Of a stretch of DNA of 64,000 nt, positions 1 to 10,241 are shown piece by piece. The notes beneath the pieces were generated by a model, which worked only from the letters and a program-made list of their open reading frames with translations, was not told where the DNA came from and did no database searches. The position numbers and the translations under genes were made by a program. The stretch comes from CAZIOH01 sp964540815. GTDB taxonomy: Bacteria; Myxococcota_A; Polyangia; Fen-1088. Numbering within the stretch: position 1 is the stretch's first letter; every line of letters begins with the position of its first letter. The stretch lies in contig CAZIOH010000015.1 of NCBI GenBank assembly GCA_964540815.1, forward strand, positions 1 through 64,000. The letters run 5' to 3'.

Positions 1-492
1 GGGAGTGGGGGGAGTGAGGCCTCCGCCCGACTTGGTATCGTACTTGGATGGGCACTTGGCCATGATGCCGTCGGGGCTGACGTGCAGGACGTTGTCGGCG
101 CCGAGCGTCCCGCTCGCCACGACCTCGGCCCCCGATTTGAAGGTGTCGGGGACCAGCCCCTCGTAGACGGCCGAGATGACGGCCGGCGCACGCGGAGGAC
201 GGCTCTCGATCTTGAAGCGGAACTGCAGGGTACCGCGCGCCTGCTCGATGGAATCGTTGACCACGTTGCCGTGCACCTGCAGCCGCTTGTCGCGCACCCC
301 ATCGGGCGAGGCCATCACCTCGTCCACGTGCTTGTAGTACTGCACGCCTTCCTTCAACGAGCGCGACAGAAGGAACGCGATGGCCCCGGTCACCAGCACC
401 ACGGAGACCACGATCTTCCAGGCCGCCGCCGAGGTGGTCGATGACGCAGGCGGATGACCATCCTCGACACCGCCCCGAGATTCAGGTGACAT
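1..492 (-). CDS. ccmE: Cytochrome c maturation heme chaperone CcmE, Cys-type (3' end outside window)
   Basis: CcmE takes heme from CcmABCD at the periplasmic face of the inner membrane, holds it covalently and passes it to the apocytochrome ligation machinery. The reading frame opens with ATG at 492 and stays open to the window edge, so the C-terminus is missing. It shows a cytoplasmic N-tail, one membrane segment (about residues 24-41, AWKIVVSVVLVTGAIAFLLS), then the OB-fold region with the family signatures RLQVHGNV, F..K and VYEGLVPDTFKSGAEVVASG. The heme-binding segment reads MAKCPSKY: a Cys stands where most CcmE have His, with the conserved Tyr four residues on (CxxxY rather than HxxxY). 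That variant is known from Desulfovibrio and some archaea. Identity is firm; other ccm genes would be expected to the left of the window. Confidence 0.88.
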   Translation of the reverse strand, partial: MSPESRGGVEDGHPPASSTTSAAAWKIVVSVVLVTGAIAFLLSRSLKEGVQYYKHVDEVMASPDGVRDKRLQVHGNVVNDSIEQARGTLQFRFKIESRPPRAPAVISAVYEGLVPDTFKSGAEVVASGTLGADNVLHVSPDGIMAKCPSKYDTKSGGGLTPPTP

Positions 493-561
493 GACACAAG
501 GCTAGCACCGACCAGGTCTTCGGCCCAGCCTACCGACGAATGAGCCCCGAGCCCGCCACTT

Positions 562-614
562 CCTATCCCCTCGCCCCGCGCAGCGGGGAGAGGGGATAGG
601 AGAGGGGCCCCACG
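562..614. repeat. Palindromic intergenic repeat, copy 1 (REP-like)
   Basis: Bases 562-579 pair with 583-600 (17 of 18 positions) around a 3-base loop, giving a long GC-rich hairpin with arms CCTATCCCCTC/GAGGGGATAGG and CCCCGC/GCGGGG. It is followed by AGAGGGGCCCCACG. Its reverse complement aligns with 6576-6612. It lies 70 bp upstream of the ccmE start; the role is unknown. Confidence 0.75.
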
Positions 615-656
615 TCATTCCGGGGCCGGCACCGCGAAGTCCTTGTGGCGAGCGTA

Positions 657-722
657 GCGCGGCTTTGCCGCGCGGAGCGAGAGGGGCGCGGGGAGGTGCG
701 AGCGGCAGCGAGCCACCTCCCC
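657..722. repeat. Two adjacent inverted repeats between ccmE and the transposase relic
   Basis: GCGCGGC (657-663) and GCCGCGC (667-673) form a perfect 7-bp stem with a TTT loop. GGGGAGGTG (690-698) and CACCTCCCC (714-722) form a perfect 9-bp stem around a 15-base loop. Neither has a U-tract on the transcribed side, so a simple intrinsic terminator is not supported. They could be remnants of a mobile-element end, since the IS21-type gene stops at 751. Confidence 0.55.
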
Positions 723-750
723 GATAAAATACCCAGCCACCGTCCCCGAT

Positions 751-1824
751 TTAATGGGTGGCCGAGCGGCCGTGCTCCACGCGCTCACCCGGAGAGTTTT
801 CCGGAGCTCCGTTCAGCTCCCGCTCGCGCCCGTGGGCCCCGTGCACGTTGCCGCCGACGACCCGTCGCCGGAGGTGCACGGTCTCGTACCGCCCGGCGAC
901 GATGACCACGCGCCCCGGGTAAAGGTAGAGAGCGCCCACGAGCCCGATGGCATCGGGCGGCATCGGGTAGGTCTCACCGTCGAAGACCACGGTGGCGCGC
1001 GCGCTCACCACCACCGGGAAGCGGAGCGCGAGATCCTCGGGCCCGAGGCGCAGCGCGCGCAGCCGTTGCCGCTCCTCCGTGAGGAGCAACGCCGGGCTCT
1101 TTCCGCCGAGCTCGGGGGTGGGCAAGTCGTTCATTTTGTCGATCCAGACCTTCATGCCGAGCTCGACGTCGGCCTCGTCCTGGAAGATCCTGCCATTGAG
1201 GAGCCCGGCCTTGGCCCAGTTGCCGAGGTTGAGACCGGGTCCACGGTCCGCGCCGCGTCGCGCCCGGACCTCGACCCCGATTCCGAGCTGGATGACGGCG
1301 TGCGCGAAGGCCGGATCCCACTCGGGGGCCTGGCCCTCTCGCTCGGCGCGCATCGCAAAGGGCTTGGCCCGGTCGAAGATCGCCAGGAACGGCAGGCCCC
1401 CCATGCGCTGGTAATGCTGCACCATGGCGCGAAACACCGTCTCCATGGCGAGATCCGGGACCACCGAGACGGTCGCCCACTGGGAGAACTCGAGACGGGA
1501 CAAGACGAACCCCACCGGCCGGGTGTGGTCCCCCACGCGCAGGTCCACCTGACCGACACCGTGCCGGACGATTTCTCCTGGAATCCGATCGGACGTCCCG
1601 AGCGGCCGGCCGCGCTTGGGGCGAATGCTGGCAATGACCTGATAGAGCGCGGATTTGCCGCCGGTGTAACCGACTTCTCTCGCGCGCGCCACCACCTCCA
1701 GTGCCTTCAAGTTCGGGTTCGACAGCAACAGGTCGGCCACGAATGAACGATACGGCTGTGCCTTCGACGGCCGACCAACACCACGACGGGATACCTCAAC
1801 GGGAGCTCGCATCGGGATGAGCAT
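751..1824 (-). pseudogene. IS21-type IstA-like transposase, orphan and probably inactive
   Basis: The 357-residue product follows the IstA layout: an N-terminal helix-turn-helix-like region (about 25-65), a DDE integrase core, and the C-terminal beta-rich tail with VFDGETYPMPPDAIG and ETVHLRRR. The first catalytic Asp is in GQVDL (D94) and the second in AIFDRAKPF (D151). The segment where IstA normally reads KGKVE reads GPGLNL instead, with Asn at about 199, so the catalytic Glu appears lost. No istB ATPase gene lies on either side and no clear terminal inverted repeats were seen. The frame itself is intact from ATG 1824 (alternative ATG at 1812). This looks like a solitary or domesticated transposase remnant; activity is unlikely. 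Confidence 0.7.
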
Positions 1825-1854
1825 ACACTCAAAACCCTATCCCTGAAAATCGGC

Positions 1855-2918
1855 TCACCTTTTTTGCGAGAGGGCGCGGCGGGCGCTCGCGCGTTCGAGC
1901 GCGAGATCGATGAGGCGGGAGACGAGCGGCCCGACCGCGAGGCCACTCGCCTCCCACATCTTGGGATAGCCCGAGAGCGCCGTGAACCCGGGCATGGTGT
2001 TCACCTCGTTCACGAAGAGCCGCCCGGTCGGCCGCTCGAGGAAGAAGTCCACCCGCGCGAGGCCCGCGAGCTCGAGCACCCGGAAGGTGCGGACCGCCAG
2101 CCGCTGCACCTCGGAGACCACCTCGGCGGGGAGGGCGGCAGGGACCTGGAACTCGGACGCCCCGGGGTCGACGTACTTGGCGTCGTAGGAATAGAACGCA
2201 TGGCGAGCCGCGAGCGAGATCTCGCCGGGGAGCGACGCCTCGGGCGCGTCGTTCCCGAGGACCGCGCACTCCACCTCGCGCGCATCGATGGCCCGCTCGA
2301 GCAGGACCTTCTGATCGAAGCCGAGGGCGGCGGTCACGGCCAACGGCAGCTCGGCGGGGGAGGCCACCCGCGAGACCCCCACCGAGGATCCGGCGTTGGC
2401 GGGCTTGCAGAACAGCGGGAACGCCAGCGCGGCGGCCTCGGCGACCACCGCCTGCGGGGCCTGCCGCCAGCGATGGGCGGTCACGATCTGGTAGTCCACC
2501 ACCGGGATGCCGGCGTCGCGCAAGAGCCGCTTGGCCACGTCCTTGTCCATCCCGATCGCCGAGCCCAGCACCCCCGCGCCCACGTAGGCCACGTCGGCGA
2601 GCTCGAGGAGCCCCTGGATCGTTCCGTCCTCGCCGTAGGTCCCGTGCAGCACCGGGAACACCACGTCGTCGGGCCGGAGCAGGCCCGATGGCTCCACCAG
2701 CGGCGCCCCCGGATCGAGGTGCACGCCGCGCGGATCGCCGACGGCGCTGGTCAAGGTGGCCTCGGGCTCGAGGTGCCAGCCACCCCGGCGATCGATGCCG
2801 ACCAGCACCGGCGTGAAGCGGGCGCGATCGAGCGCGAGGAGCACGTTGCGGGCCGACAGCAGGGAGATCTCGTGCTCGGCCGAGCGCCCCCCGAACAGGA
2901 GAATGACCCGGGTCGGGC

Positions 2919-2922
<4 letters not shown>
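1855..2922 (-). CDS. ddl: D-alanine--D-alanine ligase
   Basis: Cytoplasmic ATP-grasp enzyme that joins two D-Ala for the peptidoglycan pentapeptide. The 355-residue product has the usual length and motifs: FGGRSAEHEISLLSA at the N-terminus, FPVLHGTYGEDGTIQGLLE, the ATP-grasp loop KPANAGSSVGVS, and the metal/substrate segment NEVNTMPGFTALSGYPKMW near the end. The ATG at 2922 overlaps the stop of the upstream peptide transporter by 4 bp (ATGA), which implies translational coupling and fixes this start over longer in-frame possibilities. Followed 30 bp downstream by the transposase relic in the same direction. Confidence 0.95.
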
Positions 2923-4358
<1,436 letters not shown>

Positions 4359-4375
4359 CGGCGTGCGACGTTACC

Positions 4376-5632
4376 TCATTTCCTGGCGCCGGGGGCCGTG
4401 GCCGGGGCCGTCACCGCGGCCGGAGCCGCCGCCGTGGCCGAGCCGTCGACCAGATCGCCGCGCAGCGGGAGCGCGCCGACCGTGCGGTTCACCAGCGCCT
4501 GGATGTCCTTGGGATCCTCGAGATCGAGATCCAGCGACTCGCGCAGGTGCCACAGCACGCGGCCGTCGGTGGCGTTCACCAGCGTCATCGTGAAGTACAT
4601 CTGGTCCCCGCCGAACCACTCGTCGTCGTGCTCGACCGAGCCCTCGTGGGTGTAGACCGGGCCGTCGAGCGGGATCACCACGCCGATGCCCACGTCGACC
4701 CGCGGACCACCGCCATACCCACCGCCGTACACTCGGCGCGGCCCCGTGGGAGGCGGCAGCGAGCCCCCGCGGCCGGAGGGCGCCACCGCCCGACCGATTC
4801 CGCCCGCCGAGCCCGATCCGGCCAGGGCGGCGGCGCCGCCTGTCATGCCTGCGCTGCCCGGCGTCGGAAGGGTCCGCGCCCCGAGCCCTACGGCGCCGCC
4901 CCGCACCGGCGCCGCCGACACCACCGACCGCGAGCCGCCGGGAACGGGGTTGCCGCCACCACCGCTGGATCCCCCGTGGCTGCCGCCGTGGCCCTCCGCC
5001 ACGAGGGCGAGCACGATGAGCGCGATCACCACCACGAAGAACACGACGCCCACCACCTGGGCGGCACGCTTTCCATTGCTGGTGGTGACCCCCTTGAGGT
5101 TCACGTAGAGGACCGAGTCCGACTGGGTCGCCCAGCCGATCTTGGCCGCCAGGTCGGGGGCGATGAACTGGGGCACCGTCAGCGGCCCGGTGAGTGCCCC
5201 CGCCGGCCCGTTGGTGAACTGCAACATGGCACTGGCCATCCCCGCGAGCTCGTCGCGCGAGACCAGGATCTGCCCGGTGGCGTCGCGGATCCCGTCCCAG
5301 CGCGCGGAGAGATCGATGGCGTACCCACGCTGGCGGAACATCGCCACGGCGGCGTCGACCCACTGGCGGAAGACCTGCTGGCGCAGTGCCTCGCTGGCCG
5401 CTGGATCGTTGGCCCCGACCTGATCGAGGACCACGAACATGTCGGGGGGCAAGAGCGCGATTCGAACCGGGGTGTAGGTCCGCGCGGCGAAGGCCGGCTC
5501 GAAGGCGGGACGCGGGACGCTTGCGCAACCGACGCTGGCCGCCGAGGCCCAGGCGAAGACCGCCAGGGCGAGTGAAGCTCCAGAGCCTCGCAAGCCCCCG
5601 ATGGAAGACACGCGCATCGAGCTGAATTTCAC
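4376..5632 (-). CDS. Predicted lipoprotein with internal membrane segment and Gly-rich linker
   Basis: Unrecognised protein of 418 residues. It has an N-terminal signal of lipoprotein type ending in ASVGCAS (Cys about residue 36), a folded region of about 170 residues, a strongly hydrophobic segment (VVGVVFFVVVIALIVLALVA, about 190-210), then a Gly/Ser/Pro-rich stretch and a C-terminal domain containing YFTMTLVNATDGRVLWHLRE. That last phrase resembles lipoproteins that assess ligand-dependent state and are annotated only as hypothetical. The GTG at 5632 is used; ATG 5617 (MRVSSIGG) would also keep the signal. It is divergent from the OmpA-like gene across 90 bp. Function unknown. Confidence 0.7.
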   Translation of the reverse strand: MKFSSMRVSSIGGLRGSGASLALAVFAWASAASVGCASVPRPAFEPAFAARTYTPVRIALLPPDMFVVLDQVGANDPAASEALRQQVFRQWVDAAVAMFRQRGYAIDLSARWDGIRDATGQILVSRDELAGMASAMLQFTNGPAGALTGPLTVPQFIAPDLAAKIGWATQSDSVLYVNLKGVTTSNGKRAAQVVGVVFFVVVIALIVLALVAEGHGGSHGGSSGGGGNPVPGGSRSVVSAAPVRGGAVGLGARTLPTPGSAGMTGGAAALAGSGSAGGIGRAVAPSGRGGSLPPPTGPRRVYGGGYGGGPRVDVGIGVVIPLDGPVYTHEGSVEHDDEWFGGDQMYFTMTLVNATDGRVLWHLRESLDLDLEDPKDIQALVNRTVGALPLRGDLVDGSATAAAPAAVTAPATAPGARK

Positions 5633-5722
5633 CTTGGAAAGCTAACACGGAGAGAAGCCGCACCAGCGGCGGCGCGGGGATCCGAGCAAGATGGTCCCCA
5701 CCGACGATGATAAGCTGCGCGC

Positions 5723-6538
5723 GTGCAGATCGAACGCGCGCGCTGGATCGGGATCGGGTTGGCTGTCGTCGTTCTCGCGATGCTGGGCAGCCTGTCCTCG
5801 GGCGCCCCGGCCCGGGCGGCCGGCAAGCCGAAGCTGCGGGCGACCGCGGCCCCGCAGATCGAGGTGGACAAGTCGCACGTCGATCTCGCCAACCACCGGC
5901 TCGAGGTGCGCCTGTCGCATCCGCCGGCCCAGGTGGAGCTCAAGGTCTTCTCGGACACCGGGGAGCTGCTGGCCGATGAGACCCACGACTTCACCGGCAA
6001 GGAGGCGGGCGCCGCGCTCGAGGTGACATGGAGCCCCAGCAGCCCCGCCCCGGCGTCGCGCCTCGAGCTCTTGGCCCACGACACGGCGGGCGGCTTCGCC
6101 GGGATGGCCGTGTTCTCCTGGTCCATCTCGATTCCCCACGAGGAGCTGGTGTTCAAGACCGACTCGGCGGAGATCCTCGACGCGGAGAGACCCAAGCTCG
6201 AGGCGAGCCTGGGCGCCATCACCCGCGCCCTCGCGACCCACAAGAGCGAGTTCGGGCGGCCGACGCTGTACATCGCCGGCCACACCGACACCGTCGGTGC
6301 GGAGGGCTACAACCTGAAGCTCTCGCAGGCCCGCGCCCAGTCGATCGCCCGCTGGTTTCGTGGCCACGGCGTGGGCATCCCCATCGCCTTCGAGGGCTTC
6401 GGCGAATCGGCGCTGGCGGTCCAGACCGCCGACGACATCGACGAGCCGCGCAACCGCAGGGCCGACTACATCCTCTCCGTAGAGCCCCCGTCGCTGCACG
6501 CCACGAGCTTCCACCCGACGTGGAAACGCCTCCCGTGA
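5723..6538 (+). CDS. OmpA-family peptidoglycan-associated protein
   Basis: Exported 271-residue protein. An N-terminal hydrophobic signal (about 8-33, ending APARAAG) is followed by a beta-rich region of about 100 residues, and a C-terminal OmpA-like domain (about 150-265) with the peptidoglycan-binding motif IAGHTDTVGAEGYNLKLSQARAQ and closing RNRRADYIL. The domain normally binds diaminopimelate of the wall in the periplasm. Starts with GTG at 5723; no longer start fits because of the 90-bp divergent spacer. Whether the N-terminal part is periplasmic or anchors in the outer membrane cannot be told from sequence. Confidence 0.85.
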   Translation: MQIERARWIGIGLAVVVLAMLGSLSSGAPARAAGKPKLRATAAPQIEVDKSHVDLANHRLEVRLSHPPAQVELKVFSDTGELLADETHDFTGKEAGAALEVTWSPSSPAPASRLELLAHDTAGGFAGMAVFSWSISIPHEELVFKTDSAEILDAERPKLEASLGAITRALATHKSEFGRPTLYIAGHTDTVGAEGYNLKLSQARAQSIARWFRGHGVGIPIAFEGFGESALAVQTADDIDEPRNRRADYILSVEPPSLHATSFHPTWKRLP

Positions 6539-6575
6539 AAGGGCCCCCTCAGAAAGGCGCCGCACCAGAATGAAG

Positions 6576-6612
6576 TGGGGCCCCTCTCCCCGCTCCGCGG
6601 GGCGATGGGATA
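6576..6612. repeat. Palindromic intergenic repeat, copy 2
   Basis: Reads GTGGGGCCCCTCTCC then CCGCTCCGCGGGGCGATGGGATA. It matches the reverse complement of 562-614 except for a missing internal 12 bp and three substitutions. The remaining perfect stem is CCCCGC (6588-6593)/GCGGGG (6597-6602). Opposite orientation to copy 1. Confidence 0.7.
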
Positions 6613-6709
6613 AGACGGAGAGGCGGGGATCGGCTTTCGTTCGCTCGGGATTGGGCGACCTCGGACTGCCGGAACCCCTTGGAGAGAGCTACCCTCCTCG
6701 AGCGGCCCG

Positions 6710-6786
6710 CGATCACGACCACGGCAGCGTTCCCGTTCACGTGCACGGCCACGATCAAGGGTCCGATCACGGCCACGATCACGTCG
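6710..6786 (-). repeat. Hexamer-periodic GTGNNC repeat tract
   Basis: On the minus strand the tract is built of GTGATC, GTGGCC, GTGCAC and GTGAAC hexamers and contains GTGATCGTGGCCGTGA, a 16-mer also present at 61726-61741. Related tracts occur at 45225-45256 and 61726-61750. Confidence 0.65.
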
Positions 6787-6999
6787 AAGGAGGCGGTGTG
6801 GATGGCTGGGCGACGCGGCTTTGCTGCGTTGACCAGCGGGGGCAAGGGGGACGCAGAGGCGCCAGATGCGCGGGCCAAGAAGGCCAACGCGCGAGGCGCC
6901 GGGCGGTCCCCCCTTCTAAATAGTCCGGAGGTGCGGCGCAGCCAGCGGCCCGGATCGTCGCCCGTCCGTCGCGCGAGGCGCAACGCCCGCCTCCCCCCC

Positions 7000-8889
7000 T
7001 CACCCGAGGGAGTAGCCGCCGGCTTCGATGACGTGCCTGGCGACCTTGCGCCGCAGCGAAAACGTGTTGACCCGGGTGAGCGCGTAGTAGCTGTTGACGT
7101 CGCGGATCTCGCGGCCCCACTCCTCGTCCTCGGACATCCACATCAGCATCTCCCGGAGATCGTCGAAGATCTTCTCGTGGGCCTTCGCCACGAACAGCTG
7201 GGTCATCGCGATGGGGATGGTGGCGGGACCCGGTCCCTGGCTGGCGACGAGCTGCAAGGTTCGTGAGATGGCGGAGTCCATCGCGTAGATGTTGATCAAG
7301 CAGTCGGCGAGGACGCCGAGGAGCTCTTGCTTGTCGGAGATGCCCTGCATGTACTTCTGCACGCCGAGGGAGGCGGCGTAGGCCACCGCCCGCTTGGCGA
7401 AGTCACACTTCTGGCGCTCGAGCCCGAGCACCCCGGCCGGGACCGTGCGATCGATCTTGGTCGGATCCTGCAGCTCGAGGTGCACCTCGCTCACGAAGCC
7501 CATCAGGTTGAGGCGCCCCTGCATGGCCCGCTTGAGGATGGTGCCCGGGACCAGCAGGCGGTTGATCTCGTTGGTCCCCTCGAAGATGCGGTTGATGCGG
7601 GCGTCGCGGCTGACCCGCTCGATCGGATAGTCCTCGATGTAGCCGGCCCCGCCGAAGATCTGCAGGGTCTCGTCGGCGGCGGCGAAGAGCATCTCGGAGC
7701 CGAAGACCTTGATGATCGACGCCTCGATGGCGTGCTCTTCGATCGCGTCGAGCTCGCGCTTCTGGCCTTCGGCGGTGGTGAGGTCGATGCCGTGGCTGCG
7801 GGCGTCGAGCAGGCCGGCCGTGCGGAAGGCCATCGACTCGGCCACGAAGGTGTTGGTGGCGATGTCGCCGAGCTTCTTGCGGATCAGATCGAACTCGGCG
7901 ATGGGCTTGCCGAACTGCTTGCGATCGCGGGCGTACCTCACCCCGAGCTCGAGGCAATACTTGGCGGCCCCCACCGCGCCCACCCCCAGCTTCCAGCGCC
8001 CGATGTTGAGGATGTTGAAGGCGATCTTGTGGCCCTGGCCAATCTGCCCGAGCACGCTGTCGACCGGGATCTCGCAGTCCTCGAGGATGAGGGGACAGGT
8101 CGAGCTGCCCCGGATGCCGAGCTTGTGCTCCTCGGCGCCCACCGTCAGCCCCCGAGCGGTCCGCTCGACGAGGAACCCGGTGAACTTCTCGCCGTCCACC
8201 TTGGCGAACACCGTGAAGAGATCGGCGAAGGCCGCGTTGGTGATGTACTGCTTGGTGCCGTTCAGCTTCCAGGTCTTGCCGTCGGCCGACAGCACCGCGC
8301 GGGTCTTGGCCGCGAGCGCGTCGGAGCCGGAGCCCGGCTCGGTGAGCGCATAGGCGGCGATCAACTCGCCGGTGGCGAGCCGGGGCAGGTACTTCTGCCG
8401 CTGCTCGGCGTTCCCGAAGAGCACGATGGGCATGGTCCCGATCCCCACGTGGGCCCCGTAGCTGACCGCGAAGGAGCCGAAGCGACCGACCGCCTCGGTG
8501 ATCAGGCTGGCGCTGGTCTTGTCGCCTCCGAGCCCACCGTAGGCCTCGGGGATGTCGTGACCGAGGAGCCCCACCTCGCCGGCCTTCTGCAGCACCTCGC
8601 GCATCAGCCCGGGCGTCTTGGCTTCGATCTGCGCGAAGCGCGACTCGACCTCGCGCTCGACGAAGTCCTCGGCGGTCGCCTTCATCAGGCGCTGCTCGTC
8701 GGAGAGGCCCTCCGGGGTGAGCACGGTGGCCGAGCCCGTCGCCTCGAGCAGGAAGCCTCCGCCCGGCGATCGCGTCACGCCGCTCGGCCGACTGGGCCCG
8801 GGCGAGGTCGAACCAGCGGGCGCCGGTGGGGTTGAAGCCGACCCATCGGCCAGGTTCCCGTTCCCGCTCGGAATCGACAAAGTCGCCAT
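7000..8889 (-). CDS. Acyl-CoA dehydrogenase, VLCAD/ACAD9-like long form
   Basis: FAD-dependent enzyme of fatty-acid beta-oxidation that introduces the 2,3-double bond into acyl-CoA. The 629-residue chain has the three canonical parts: an N-terminal helical domain (from about residue 60), the beta domain with AYALTEPGSGSDA and YITNA, and the C-terminal helical domain with FGGAGYIEDYPIERVSRDARINRIFEGTNEINR, where the Glu of FEGTNEI is the expected catalytic base. About 150 further residues after this resemble the extra C-terminal domain of VLCAD/ACAD9. The first 55 residues are a Pro/Ser/Gly-rich tail not typical of the family. Starts with ATG 8889, divergent from the patatin gene across 92 bp that include an AT-richer patch. 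Confidence 0.93.
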   Translation of the reverse strand: MATLSIPSGNGNLADGSASTPPAPAGSTSPGPSRPSGVTRSPGGGFLLEATGSATVLTPEGLSDEQRLMKATAEDFVEREVESRFAQIEAKTPGLMREVLQKAGEVGLLGHDIPEAYGGLGGDKTSASLITEAVGRFGSFAVSYGAHVGIGTMPIVLFGNAEQRQKYLPRLATGELIAAYALTEPGSGSDALAAKTRAVLSADGKTWKLNGTKQYITNAAFADLFTVFAKVDGEKFTGFLVERTARGLTVGAEEHKLGIRGSSTCPLILEDCEIPVDSVLGQIGQGHKIAFNILNIGRWKLGVGAVGAAKYCLELGVRYARDRKQFGKPIAEFDLIRKKLGDIATNTFVAESMAFRTAGLLDARSHGIDLTTAEGQKRELDAIEEHAIEASIIKVFGSEMLFAAADETLQIFGGAGYIEDYPIERVSRDARINRIFEGTNEINRLLVPGTILKRAMQGRLNLMGFVSEVHLELQDPTKIDRTVPAGVLGLERQKCDFAKRAVAYAASLGVQKYMQGISDKQELLGVLADCLINIYAMDSAISRTLQLVASQGPGPATIPIAMTQLFVAKAHEKIFDDLREMLMWMSEDEEWGREIRDVNSYYALTRVNTFSLRRKVARHVIEAGGYSLG

Positions 8890-8981
8890 GTCAATAGTTT
8901 ACGGGACACCCCCGGGAGCGTCGACAGGAACCCCGGGTTTCGACTACGCTTGCGGCCGGACCAGATGCCGGTGTCGTTGCG

Positions 8982-10235
8982 ATGAGCGTCCCCACCCGAC
9001 CCCGTCGGCGCGCCGAGCGGCCCCGGCTGGCGCTGGTCCTGTCCGGGGGAGGTGCGCGGGGAGCCTACGAGGCGGGGGTCGTGCGATACATCCGCGAGGA
9101 GCTGGCCGGAGACCTCGGGGGGCAGGTTCAGTTCGACATCTACTGCGGCACCTCGGTGGGTGGGATTCACGCCTGCTTCCTGGCGGCCACCTGCGACCTC
9201 GCCCCGGTGCAGGGGAGGATGCTGGTCGATCGCTGGGAGAGCTTCGTGCTCGAGGAGATGGTCGCCTTCGGCGTCAAGGAGTTCCTGAAGGCCCCCGCCA
9301 CGCTGCTCGGCAGCGGCCTGATCCAGGAGTTCGAGGGACAGCGCCGGCTCGGCGGGATCGTCGAGACGCGCAAGCTCGAGCGGGTGGTGCGCCGCCTCAT
9401 CCCCTGGGGCCAGATCGGCGCCAACAACCGCCGCGGTCTGTTCGAATCGCTGTCGGTGACCGCCACCGACATCGGCTCGGGCAAGACGGTGGTCTTCGTG
9501 CAGCGCGGGAGCGGGCCGTCGCTCGACTGGACCCGCGATCCCTTCGTGCGGGCACAGTTCGTCAACATCACCCACGAGCACGCCCTGGCCTCCGCGGCCC
9601 TGCCGATCCTCTTTCCGGCGGTGGCGATCGGCGACCGGTTCTTCTGCGACGGGGGGCTGCGACAGAACACGCCGCTCTCGCCGGCGCTGCGCCTCGGAGC
9701 GGACAAGGTCCTGGTCATCGGGCTGCGGCACAAGCCGGCGGCGCCCGAGGCCGAGGAGGAATCCATTCCCTACCCGGGCGCGGCCTTCCTGGTGGGCAAG
9801 GTCCTGAATGCCTTCCTGCTCGATCACATCGACTACGATCTCGATCGGCTGCGGCGGCTCAACGGCGTGATCCGCGCGGTGCACGCGGCCGGCGGGCCCG
9901 AGGGCACCCGGCGCTTCGACGAGGTGGTGACCAAGATGCGCGGCGCGCCCTACCGGGTGGTCGACGACTTCATGATCCGTCCGTCCGCCGATCTCGGGGC
10001 GCTGGCGGGAGAGATCGGGCGCTCGAGCCGCTTCAAGGGCACGGGCGGCGGGCCAGGCATTCAGCTCTTGCGGCGGCTCGCCACCGCGCGGGGCGCGGAC
10101 GAGGCGGATCTGCTCTCGTACATCCTGTTCGACGGGCTCTACGCCGCCGAGGTGGCGCGGCTGGGATACGAGGACGCGCGCGCCCAGCACGACGATCTCG
10201 CCAAGTTCCTCGGCGACTGCGTCGAGCGCGACTGA
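8982..10235 (+). CDS. Patatin-like phospholipase
   Basis: Serine lipid acyl hydrolase with a Ser-Asp dyad, 417 residues. The oxyanion loop SGGGARGAYEAG (about 21-32), the nucleophile elbow GTSVG (Ser58) and the Asp-containing motif DGGLRQNTPLSPAL (Asp about 223) are all present. There is no signal peptide; the N-terminus is basic (TRPRRRAERPR). The C-terminal 150 residues are helical and resemble other long bacterial patatins. It is divergent from an acyl-CoA dehydrogenase gene, so the two may act in lipid turnover (release, then beta-oxidation of acyl chains); that link is inference from position. Confidence 0.9.
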   Translation: MSVPTRPRRRAERPRLALVLSGGGARGAYEAGVVRYIREELAGDLGGQVQFDIYCGTSVGGIHACFLAATCDLAPVQGRMLVDRWESFVLEEMVAFGVKEFLKAPATLLGSGLIQEFEGQRRLGGIVETRKLERVVRRLIPWGQIGANNRRGLFESLSVTATDIGSGKTVVFVQRGSGPSLDWTRDPFVRAQFVNITHEHALASAALPILFPAVAIGDRFFCDGGLRQNTPLSPALRLGADKVLVIGLRHKPAAPEAEEESIPYPGAAFLVGKVLNAFLLDHIDYDLDRLRRLNGVIRAVHAAGGPEGTRRFDEVVTKMRGAPYRVVDDFMIRPSADLGALAGEIGRSSRFKGTGGGPGIQLLRRLATARGADEADLLSYILFDGLYAAEVARLGYEDARAQHDDLAKFLGDCVERD

Positions 10236-10241
10236 CCCGTA

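Larger units (their letters stand above)
6539..6999. other. 461-bp intergenic stretch with palindromic and hexamer-periodic repeats
   Basis: No convincing gene: open frames here have no family resemblance, and the only persuasive protein-like stretch (VIVAVIGPLIVAVHV on the minus strand) arises from the hexamer-periodic repeat. It contains palindromic repeat copy 2 (6576-6612) and a repeat tract at 6710-6786. It sits between convergent genes (OmpA-like and acyl-CoA dehydrogenase). Confidence 0.7.

Noticed and set aside
754..1746. Long plus-strand open frame over the transposase relic
   Set aside because: Antisense shadow of GC-rich DNA; composition is His/Arg/Gly/Pro-rich and no domain was recognised, whereas the minus strand matches IstA.
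6549..6983. 144-residue minus-strand frame between OmpA-like gene and acyl-CoA dehydrogenase
   Set aside because: Its only striking part (VIVAVIGPLIVAVHV) comes from the hexamer-periodic repeat; no RBS or family.
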